A DNA stretch of 39,076 nucleotides from Candidatus Levyibacteriota bacterium (GTDB lineage Bacteria > Patescibacteriota > Microgenomatia > Levybacterales > UBA12049): NCBI GenBank assembly GCA_017991775.1, contig JAGOPV010000008.1, forward strand, positions 1-39,076, in the 5' to 3' direction. The translations under genes were made by a program, and so were the position numbers. Of the stretch, positions 16,801 through 22,059 are shown piece by piece. Under the pieces are notes generated by a model. The model searched no databases, was not told the DNA's origin, and saw only the letters and a program-made list of their open reading frames with translations. How positions within the stretch are numbered: the first letter of the stretch is position 1; every line of letters begins with the position of its first letter.

Positions 16801-17657
16801 CTAGTCGCGGCATTGGTCGATGAGGTCGAGACAGCTGTAAAAAGATTATTACCAAAAGCAACACCTACCCAGGCTGCAGTTGCAGGCAGAGTTCTTGGAG
16901 TCCATGTAATTCCATCAGGGGATGATGCAGCAATCGATCCGGTGGTGTTGCTGAGTGCCACAAAAGTACCGTTGCCATAGGCAATAGACCTCCAGTTAGA
17001 TGAGGATGGCATGGTCATCTCTTGCCAGGTCGCTCCGCCATCAGTGGAATAGGCGCCTTTGTCCGTACCTGAAGCGATAGCGACAAAGGTGCTTTCGCCA
17101 TAGACCATATCTGTCCAGTTACGAGATGCAGGAAGAACTCCCCCTGCAGTCCAGCTAGTGCCATTGGTGGAATAGGCTGAGTCGGTACTACCATATGAGA
17201 CTGCCACAAAACGTGATCCTCCAAATTCCAAGGCTCGCCAGTCGCCACTCACAGGTAACGCACTCATCGATGTCCATTTAGCTCCATCCAATGAATATGC
17301 TCCAGCCGTTGAGCCACCACCTGCTGTAGAAACGAATCTATCGAGGCCATATTTGACTGCATACCAGGAGGCTGTAGCTGGCATAGTGCGAAGTGTCCAG
17401 GTGGCAGATGCTCCAGCCGGAGAAGAAGCAGCAATAGTGCCTGAAGTCGAGCTAACTGCGACAACTAAATTATTACCATAACAGACAGCTTGCCAAGCTG
17501 AGGACTGAACTATCGTGGCGGTTGCCCAGGTAGTGATACCCGTAGCTTGGGTCTGATAAGTTGCTGAACCCGATGGAAGTGCTACGAATGCAATACCTGC
17601 AGACATAGCAAATGCGTCATCCGCGTTTATACTTCTGTCTACCGTTATTGATGCCAC
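10824..17657 (-). CDS. Giant tail-fibre-like multidomain protein (2277 residues)
   Basis: Starts at GTG 17657 behind GAGGAGGGA. There is no signal peptide and no membrane segment, and the protein is Ser/Thr/Gly/Ala-rich. Modules by eye: two blocks of about 50-residue repeats with W..V.YG...FVAV and S.DG..W Asp-box motifs (about residues 45-305 and 527-840), probably beta-propellers of BNR/sialidase type; an FN3-like module (1152-1210); two copies of a 75-residue module beginning GSGGRTLTF (about 1221-1296 and 1645-1719); a jelly-roll carbohydrate-binding-like module between them (1486-1625); an Asn-rich beta-helix-like stretch (1826-1919); and a compact C-terminus ending VFIGQIEDAIFT. This mosaic resembles fibre or adhesin proteins of tailed phages. 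No portal, terminase or integrase is nearby. Role: glycan or cell binding, inferred. Confidence 0.75.
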   Translation of the reverse strand: MASITVDRSINADDAFAMSAGIAFVALPSGSATYQTQATGITTWATATIVQSSAWQAVCYGNNLVVAVSSTSGTIAASSPAGASATWTLRTMPATASWYAVKYGLDRFVSTAGGGSTAGAYSLDGAKWTSMSALPVSGDWRALEFGGSRFVAVSYGSTDSAYSTNGTSWTAGGVLPASRNWTDMVYGESTFVAIASGTDKGAYSTDGGATWQEMTMPSSSNWRSIAYGNGTFVALSNTTGSIAASSPDGITWTPRTLPATAAWVGVAFGNNLFTAVSTSSTNAATSPDGFNWDAIAQLSQAVSCIAYTPTTWNSNDTLVITNNATVTVNTDQKKFWNAITLTNGKLHITNNSTSTGIRFTMGRVSGAAQAAITPGSGIGDIEITGNWIELGTGDGTSGQEMTAPFTDYIAALWVETASGSGVYEMWLNATGAYGDTAPLLTNGLSAVGKEERGKFFIQQAASSPYGPTTINCTDGSLAQKLLTVTSSTGIYAGASVFGPVGIPANTVVNRVISSTQIELNVSTTTEISPDWSSVAYGNSTYVAVSRGYSNVAATSSDGATWTKRTLPFIADWTSVTYGATSALFVAVASHGAYGMGYCATSADGITWTQRAMPSVMNWTSVASNGTSFVAVGQTAANAATTAAASSTNGITWVTATMATSQIWNAVAYGGSRYVAVGTGTATNYDADGAGTWTNGAALSTSAAYTALAYNGSSLWVVVSGSTSGSQSKADPTSGTFAAGGALPNNFSRGIAWDGTNFVVVSTSATFIGSSQTARSTNAAAWTTTTLSGTQIGNWMTVCANGTTLVALSNSSVNRSYAMTSTDSGATWTVQAGTPLDVSLTCFNPYVSQLTNTVEFGDNINGNKVPSGAKVRCPNIMFTSGTPANIQTVSRLVGANMVMSNGGALAASICLFDESYNSFLQAESVSLTNVGFSLPPLLQECYGVVLNSVGFALEPVRRYYQFSATVGANGWFSRESRYGSGSTNAWNYINDATITDLNMAIGQPFALILSSGTGTVSAPNAALVVTNTENSTWTNIRFYGLHTVRNFQAALSLTSLFNNNTITNLESYSLAPFFLGVSNENTITNVTYSEDMFNGMKNFTTAARIGNDPIAGAHLVDDTKYYLKIRTFKDWTDRSVFTESRVYSATPYLGYKYHPQSLSVYNSAARAVTLTWVRREPTSAIVSYTIFRGTSPGFTRNSASRLFYSPTSTVVTYTNGYVAQATGSGGRTLTFAQAGRTITASSGSFITDGFLAGANVVVTGTTSNNGTFMILSLTATVITLTTNHTNLVNEGPISAGALNGLVPDNGSTYYYRLQKYEAANAGITNAAGTAAGTTLTIPSGSFDTGLGTIINCSGISGQNKARIPNGSTTNFLAANVCPGMKISGGGVGASATIVSVDTPWQITLSVNNSSTFTGQTLSKGAAAGMYIYGPGIAWPTKVVTVDTTQQITVDTAFLATFSGQTINFMYGSESAEFEVYVNGPTAASFNYLLYSDDFSNAAWVKTSATVVVDQRIPPSQAPYAVAASITGVADRLISNGPSAKVVQTVADLETGSVYNFSVYVMTDPNAQIQTISGEIAINTTVTTTQSFTANGAWQRIATSFTATSTSHTFTIQINTEGTYIYIGTANLVPGSGALAPITNTTVKKAAGSGGRTLTFASAGTVHTITASTGSFTADGFLSGDSIIVAGTTSNDGQYVLSNVAATVLTITPAQPLVAEGPISVGTITGSVLAAAAQELALVAAWSRSLGGNDTNQGIELTLATAPVNALYSEIYLGTASSFTPTDTNRVAYVGMLGSHAPISLLNASDNKINTFTQEGYGGLSGALLTLVGSSNNTFLDFTVDFNYAANTSMLLSSTALSNNNVFDDFTVKNWRNYISAVTPFTFLNNASGVMLQNMTFNHYDIPFYTSATNSALGVIMKGVSGGNADAITTTTTFALGSAVDGVGISFTAVYDTMFHELFTSPTTGALSMRFNASSSDTPPYAIVSGSPAFSNTGRLYLRTAGDSIEFTWPHRIHTVSGFRDIPFKFSSLDLGHTSSLDAAFSLRIEYSIDTGSGYGAYQVATPAALAAETVSTTTGFLLKLRLTARPGMMFSGQTNAFVVGETIRGALSGVTAVVDELYQLTTTTGTIILSSVSGTFIATENIVRDSDSQTRATNVVTNTQFATFPSFNSYIDGLEIFTNTVGPGDYPGQIVDITLTNVVIGSTYYVYKTSGGTLLGSGTAASTTVTISSVAYTADFGITVRVRKSSSEPQYLPLETQATVKSSGVDVFIGQIEDAIFT

Positions 17658-17880
17658 TCAGATCCCTCCTCTGAAGATTGCAGGAAAATCTGGGGTGAAA
17701 ATTGTGGCCGTTTGACAAAGGAAAAGATTACAAAAACACAATCACTGCAATGTTGTGCCACCTCGATATCTAAATATTTCTTTTTGGGTTGAAGATAAAA
17801 TAAAATCATAACTTGTTTGAGAACTGTGACTGATATAAGCATAAACAATAAAACTCTGAGTCAATCTGGACAGATGCGAA

Positions 17881-17910
17881 CGAATGTGGATGAATGTGGA
17901 TGAATGTAGA
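17881..17910. repeat. Three tandem 10-bp units
   Basis: CGAATGTGGA, TGAATGTGGA, TGAATGTAGA in tandem, directly after the stop of the membrane regulator gene and upstream of the giant gene. Together with 17658-17880, where no clear promoter was found, it makes up the 254-bp gap between the two genes. Confidence 0.6.
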
Positions 17911-17911
17911 A

Positions 17912-19165
17912 CTACAATTTTGTGGTCAAAATTGTTGGATTTAGTCGATATGTTTTATTTTGATTTAGTATCAATTTCAGAGGAGCAATTTTAGATACCT
18001 TTTTATTAATACTAATCATTGCGTCATATACTTTTCTATTATTATTTGATGAGGAATGTTCACCAAATCGTTCGAGAAGCACGTCTGTTTCAAATCTTTT
18101 TGAAGAATTAGAAAAAAGCATTTGTAGAAGATAAAATTGATTCGTTGCATAAGGTATCTCGATATCTACGCCTTCAACAATTAACAGTCCCCTTTGTTCA
18201 TTAAAAACAATCTTTTTGGGAATTGTGCTCTGTACTAAATTTTCTTTATTATGATTTTTTGTGAACAACAATATATATACTGTAAAAAATAAAATAATCA
18301 CACTAATTCCTCCTTGGAAAGCTAAGTATTGTTTTAAAACAATTAAAAACGGTCCTATAGATTCTCCGATCACAAGTACAGCTACGGGATTTGAGTTCTT
18401 TTCGATTGGGGAAGATTGAATAAAGAAGTATTCGCCTGTTTGACTATCGCGAATAATACGTTTCTGTGATGACATTGTGTATTTTCTAACATAACTTGGG
18501 TCAATAAAATTTGGAATCCTGTTCATACTGTTGACATTTACAGTCTTTGTCACAATAGTGTTATATGAATCAATTATGTTAAATGATATATCGTAAGGAA
18601 TTTTTCTAGGATCTATTTTGCTAATGTTGATCATTCCTTGAGTTGTTGAAACTTTTGCAGAGATATCATTTGCAGTTTTTACGAGCTTGATATCGATCTG
18701 ATCAAGCAGTGCCTCTGGTGGATTAAAATACGACACTGCTATTACGCCAACTGGTTTATTCTGATACAAAATTGATTTTACATAAACACGACGCGATTGA
18801 TTTGTGATACTTTTTACTGTTTGAGGGATTTTAAAAGTGAGAAGACGCTTGAAATCAGATGTATCTAAGAATCCGCGTATTTGTGCCCTTCTGTCGAGGA
18901 CAAAACCGTCTACCGTGATGAAATACAAAGGGTATGTTCCGATAAGAATCGGATCTGTATTATATGAGGATAAATCCCATGATCCATTATTCCACTGCAC
19001 GTCTCCCATAACTCTCTGGATTTTGTGATCCACTTCTTGTTGAATTTGGTACAAAAATATAGCAAGGAGAATAACTAAACTTGCGATTAGTTGTAGTAAG
19101 AAGGCGCCTAATAATATAAAAATTAATCGTTTATGATTTTTTAATTTAGTTAATAATTTATTCAT
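17912..19165 (-). CDS. Membrane-anchored winged-helix regulator, C-terminal DNA-binding domain
   Basis: 417 residues from ATG 19165 (the open frame goes to 19234, but a -10/-35 pair lies in between). TM1 is about residues 14-40, then an extracytoplasmic domain of about 240 residues with alternating strands (Cache/PAS-like in feel), TM2 about 283-302, and a cytoplasmic C-terminal domain (316-410). The last has the OmpR-type winged-helix pattern: strands IVFNEQRGLLIVEGVDIEI, helix QFYLLQMLFSN, helix TDVLLERFG, recognition helix RKVYDAMISINKK, and wing LILNQNKTYRLNP. ToxR/CadC carry this domain at the N-terminus; here the order is reversed. It likely senses an outside cue and binds DNA at the membrane. 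The giant gene lies downstream on the same strand. Confidence 0.7.
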   Translation of the reverse strand: MNKLLTKLKNHKRLIFILLGAFLLQLIASLVILLAIFLYQIQQEVDHKIQRVMGDVQWNNGSWDLSSYNTDPILIGTYPLYFITVDGFVLDRRAQIRGFLDTSDFKRLLTFKIPQTVKSITNQSRRVYVKSILYQNKPVGVIAVSYFNPPEALLDQIDIKLVKTANDISAKVSTTQGMINISKIDPRKIPYDISFNIIDSYNTIVTKTVNVNSMNRIPNFIDPSYVRKYTMSSQKRIIRDSQTGEYFFIQSSPIEKNSNPVAVLVIGESIGPFLIVLKQYLAFQGGISVIILFFTVYILLFTKNHNKENLVQSTIPKKIVFNEQRGLLIVEGVDIEIPYATNQFYLLQMLFSNSSKRFETDVLLERFGEHSSSNNNRKVYDAMISINKKVSKIAPLKLILNQNKTYRLNPTILTTKL

Positions 19166-19179
19166 GAGTAATTTGTTAG

Positions 19180-19208
19180 AGTATAAACAAGAGAAACATA
19201 AGAAACAA
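19180..19208 (-). promoter_or_regulatory. Promoter of the membrane regulator gene
   Basis: TTGTTT (19203-19208), 17 bp, TATACT (19180-19185). The ATG follows 14 nt after the -10 box, so the leader is only about 7 nt and has no Shine-Dalgarno site. Confidence 0.65.
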
Positions 19209-19220
19209 GTTATTCTAGCA

Positions 19221-19232
19221 GGTATATATACC
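19221..19232. promoter_or_regulatory. Perfect 12-bp palindrome upstream of the membrane regulator
   Basis: GGTATATATACC, 12 bp upstream of the -35 box. An operator for autoregulation is possible. The remainder of the gap (19233-19410) holds only an 17-residue hydrophobic frame (ATG 19255, stop at 19308) with TATTAT 7 nt before it, and two GGAG-type purine runs; no gene is supported there. Confidence 0.35.
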
Positions 19233-19410
19233 AAATTGGATTATTATTTTCATCATGATATTAAGTACAGCAACTGTTCTTCTTATAGCACTCGCTGAAT
19301 TAACCTGAAGGAGTACTAAGGAGGCTGGAATTGTAGGCGCAAGGTATTCTCTTTAAACAGTCTAAAGTATTTTAGGAGTTCAGGAATAACATTATTCCGC
19401 ACCGTGACTG

Positions 19411-19458
19411 AATGGGTCACTCAGCTAAGCTGAGTGATACCCCGCTAAGCGGGGTCAT
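19411..19458. repeat. Double-hairpin repeat, copy 3 (compensated variant)
   Basis: GGGTCAC start, then CACTCAGC-TAA-GCTGAGTG, linker ATA, ACCCCGC-TAA-GCGGGGT, and TCA. The layout equals copies 1 and 2, but stem bases differ in matched pairs. It lies 10 bases beyond the stop codon of the HD gene. Confidence 0.75.
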
Positions 19459-19468
19459 GTAGAAAAAC

Positions 19469-20467
19469 TCATGATGAGTATTTGGCTGCTTGCGCAAATT
19501 CTTCAACCGAAAGAGTTGTTCTATCTATTCCCCACCGCTGCCATAATTCAGGAGCCCAATCTCCAAATAACCTTACTTCAGGAAAAGGCTGTTTGAGAGT
19601 TGTCTCAAGATACCTTCTATATAATTCTGGTAAATCACCTGAAAGCACAACATCTTTCCACGTATCGACATCGGACAAGTCATCAATTGTCATTAATGAT
19701 AATTCACTTATTTCGGCATTACTTGGAACTCTAACCCAGCTTAAAGGTCCATCAGCCATCTCAGCAAACCATGAGTATTCTGATTGAAGTTTATCTAAGA
19801 ACTTCCTTCTCAAGGGGAGCATTTCCAGAAATCCTTTGCTTCCAACTCTGTGTGCATGAACCTGCTCTCCTATAGGAAGTGCTTTATCCATGAGATTGAC
19901 AAGCTGCGCCTCTAAGCTAGCTTTGTTTTTAATTTCAACTTGCTCTGAAATGTACCCATTGAATGCAGGTGCATCAAATCTAAAATTCACCAGTCCGACC
20001 GTACGAATTGCTTTAAATTCCTCATTATGTAACTCTTCAAGCTGCTCATCTCCCATCGATGCCTTTACATCTGATGTGAAATCACCATGCAGCCACTCAT
20101 TGTCATCATGATGTCTTGCTACTCTCGCCGCCTTTTCAACATCAATAGTAAATCCTGCTTCGTTTAATAAAATTGCTGTATCAGCCACCCAATCTTGTGT
20201 CTGCTGGACGTGAGTTAATTGATTTGGACGGTGGATCATCTCATGATTTCCGTATCTTCCAGGCCTTCTTGCCAATTCTATTTTCCACAGCTCAAACTGT
20301 GGGCTATCAAACTCCCGAGGAGCTATGAGATGAGGAGAATTTTCTTTAATTCTTGAAAGATCGGCTGGGGTGAGAGCAAAATCTGCCCAGTAACTCATGT
20401 CAAATGAGTTTTCTTTTGGAGGAAGATCTGCCTGCCATGATCTATCATTTTCAGAGTTAACACTCAT
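19469..20467 (-). CDS. HD-domain hydrolase
   Basis: 332 residues. The metal site of HD phosphohydrolases is seen in order: His86 (QLTHVQQT), the His120-Asp121 pair (ARHHDDNEW), and a later Asp in LMDKALPIGE (about 193). The region between resembles YfbR/HDDC2-like nucleotidases, which dephosphorylate (deoxy)nucleoside monophosphates, but the C-terminal third (about 215-332), with EYSWFAEM and aromatic-rich helices, is not recognised. TATAAT (20475-20480) lies 7 nt before ATG 20467, so the message is nearly leaderless. The next gene upstream ends over 200 bp away; it is probably transcribed alone. Substrate unknown. Confidence 0.75.
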   Translation of the reverse strand: MSVNSENDRSWQADLPPKENSFDMSYWADFALTPADLSRIKENSPHLIAPREFDSPQFELWKIELARRPGRYGNHEMIHRPNQLTHVQQTQDWVADTAILLNEAGFTIDVEKAARVARHHDDNEWLHGDFTSDVKASMGDEQLEELHNEEFKAIRTVGLVNFRFDAPAFNGYISEQVEIKNKASLEAQLVNLMDKALPIGEQVHAHRVGSKGFLEMLPLRRKFLDKLQSEYSWFAEMADGPLSWVRVPSNAEISELSLMTIDDLSDVDTWKDVVLSGDLPELYRRYLETTLKQPFPEVRLFGDWAPELWQRWGIDRTTLSVEEFAQAAKYSS

Positions 20468-20474
20468 GGCTGCG

Positions 20475-20480
20475 ATTATA
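20475..20480 (-). promoter_or_regulatory. -10 box of the HD gene
   Basis: TATAAT on the minus strand, 7 nt before the ATG; no convincing -35 at 17 bp. The rest of the gap to 20692 shows nothing recognisable. Confidence 0.5.
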
Positions 20481-20692
20481 GCACTGATTTAAAAACTTTT
20501 TGATAACCGTATCGGAGTTCTATAGAAAGTGGGTCTGTAGATTTAATTTTTCTGGAGAAAATCTTACAACAATATCAGCAAGTATAGATCGCCTATTTCA
20601 ATATCATAAACACTAGATATCAGCACTTTTCAGTTCATGCAAAATCTTCAATAAGCGATTTAATACTCTCAAGATAAAAAGATAGGTCTCTC

Positions 20693-21088
20693 CTAAAATC
20701 CCCACTCGCTCTGCCACTGCTTCATTTGTAGTATTTCTTTCTCTTGTGCAGAGATAATGTCGTTTGCCATCTTCTTTATCTCGTCATGACCTGCACTTGC
20801 TTGAGCGAGCTTAGCCATATCTATTGCGCCTTGATGATGATCTATCATCTCTGTCAAGAATGTCTTATCAAAGTCGTTGCCAGCTTTTCCCTTCAAACTG
20901 CCAACCATATCATCCATTGTCATCCCGTCATTCATCGTGCTCATTTCCTCATGCATTTTAGCTGCCTCCTCTTGATTTGAAGTCATCATCCTACTTGGTG
21001 AGAACTGTGTAGTCTGCAGAAAATTTGAGAGGAGAAATCCAATAAGCAATCCACCTACTCCATATAAAAGTGCTTTATTAATAAACAT
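20693..21088 (-). CDS. DUF305 membrane-anchored metal-associated protein
   Basis: 131 residues from ATG 21088, chosen because GGAGGTGA lies just upstream; the open frame continues to a TTG inside that site. One N-terminal membrane anchor (about 5-25), a Met-rich stretch (residues 34-62 hold many Met), then a four-helix DUF305 fold with the family hallmark EMIDHHQGAIDMA and a later ending AQEKEILQMKQW. DUF305 proteins (CopM type) are secreted ferritin-like helices that bind copper or silver. It is the last gene of the CsoR operon, 24 nt after the HMBD-MauE gene, and is presumably induced by the same metal. Confidence 0.88.
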   Translation of the reverse strand: MFINKALLYGVGGLLIGFLLSNFLQTTQFSPSRMMTSNQEEAAKMHEEMSTMNDGMTMDDMVGSLKGKAGNDFDKTFLTEMIDHHQGAIDMAKLAQASAGHDEIKKMANDIISAQEKEILQMKQWQSEWGF

Positions 21089-21112
21089 AATTTTCACCTC
21101 CAATCATAAATA

Positions 21113-21739
21113 TTACTTAAGAATCAAAAGCATGAATGCCAAAGTTGCCATCCCAAAATCTTCAATCAAAGTTACTTTTGTAAGTGGCACCTTTAAAAAT
21201 GTTCCAAGACATGCACACTGAAATTTCTCTTTCTTTGCAATCTTTATAGCAACACCGATACCACTAAATCCCATCACCAAGATCTCAAGAATCATCAACG
21301 CAACAGAGTGGGGTATCAGTATCATCGATAGTCCAAATGCCAATTCAATAAATGGATAGATGTATCCATATCCAAACCATTTTTTAGCAAGCAAATCATA
21401 CGTACTATATCCTTGTGCAAAACCTTTCAGATCGATCAACTTAAATCCAGAAAAAACTAAGAAGAATCCAATCATGAAATATGAAACGCTTTGAGAAAGA
21501 TTCCATCCGCCAAGCTGCAGATCTCGTATAGAAATTGCAATTGATGAAAGTAATATCAAACCAATGATGACAAATAATGGCAGATAATTTTTAAGATTTA
21601 CCCCTGCGCCGTGATACATAGTTGTTTCATGAACCAAATCTGCCTTTAGCACTAAGTCCATGCCACATTTTGGACACTTACTTTGTCTAGTGCTCTCAAC
21701 TTCTAGGTGCATAGGGCATATATATTTTTTCATATTCAT
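21113..21739 (-). CDS. HMBD-MauE fusion membrane protein
   Basis: 208 residues. The N-terminal 30 residues form a heavy-metal-binding domain (YICPMH, then CPKCGMDL), as found at the ends of copper ATPases and CusB-like proteins. Four membrane segments follow (starting about 52, 84, 124, 188) in the MauE/DoxX arrangement, with a CACLG cysteine pair (about 173-175) before the last, typical of redox-linked MauE proteins. A role in metal or thiol homeostasis at the membrane is likely. The ATG overlaps the CsoR stop (ATGA, 21736-21739); ATG 21733 is an alternative start. Fusion of both parts in one chain is notable. Confidence 0.8.
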   Translation of the reverse strand: MNMKKYICPMHLEVESTRQSKCPKCGMDLVLKADLVHETTMYHGAGVNLKNYLPLFVIIGLILLSSIAISIRDLQLGGWNLSQSVSYFMIGFFLVFSGFKLIDLKGFAQGYSTYDLLAKKWFGYGYIYPFIELAFGLSMILIPHSVALMILEILVMGFSGIGVAIKIAKKEKFQCACLGTFLKVPLTKVTLIEDFGMATLAFMLLILK

Positions 21740-22008
21740 TTATTTTTTCGTTTGAAAAGTGTTACAAGTTCTTCTACTGCTTTACCCTGCTCGCTTACCA
21801 TTTGATCAACAACGTGAGTTGAAATATGACGTTCAAAGAGAATTGAGTCGAGACTTTTGAGAGAATTCTGAATTGCGAGACTTTGATTGAGGAGATCAAT
21901 GCAGTAGTCATCTGCTTCTATCATTTTTTGCAAACCATCCAGTTGACCTTTAATAATATTTAATCGCTTCTGAGCTTTCTCTTTTACATCGGAATAGTGA
22001 GATTTCAT
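21736..22008 (-). CDS. CsoR/RcnR-family metal-sensing repressor
   Basis: 90 residues, all-helical DUF156 fold. Metal ligands in the family positions: Cys36 (DDYCIDLL), His61 and His65 (RHISTHVV), plus His4. The set Cys-His-His, with an N-terminal His, differs from the classical Cys-His-Cys of copper CsoR and matches RcnR (Ni/Co), though Thermus CsoR also has Cys-His-His. The frame is open to 22047, but that would include the operator; ATG 22008 starts 6 nt after the -10 box. The operator sits in its own promoter, so it should repress its own operon until metal binds. Neighbours point to copper or silver. Confidence 0.9.
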   Translation of the reverse strand: MKSHYSDVKEKAQKRLNIIKGQLDGLQKMIEADDYCIDLLNQSLAIQNSLKSLDSILFERHISTHVVDQMVSEQGKAVEELVTLFKRKNK

Positions 22009-22014
22009 GCTTTT

Positions 22015-22043
22015 ATCATATACCCGTGGGGGGTATGTGTCAA
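22015..22043 (-). promoter_or_regulatory. Promoter with CsoR-type operator
   Basis: TTGACA (22038-22043), 17 bp, TATGAT (22015-22020), then 6 nt to ATG 22008. The spacer is filled by an inverted repeat, CATATACCC and GGGTATGTG on the plus strand (22017-22025 and 22031-22039), of the TACCC/GGGTA type bound by CsoR-family repressors. Confidence 0.8.
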
Positions 22044-22059
22044 GCACATAATTGGGTGT

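Noticed and set aside
17881-17910. CRISPR-like repeats
   Set aside because: Units are 10 bp, directly adjacent without spacers, and no cas gene is in the window.
10549-19165. A prophage
   Set aside because: Only fibre-like and one virion-like gene are seen; there is no integrase, terminase, portal, capsid, lysis gene or flanking att pair, and neighbours are bacterial housekeeping-type genes.
19255-19308. 17-residue hydrophobic peptide frame (ATG 19255)
   Set aside because: Too short to support; only a TATTAT at 7 nt favours it, and no conservation can be judged.
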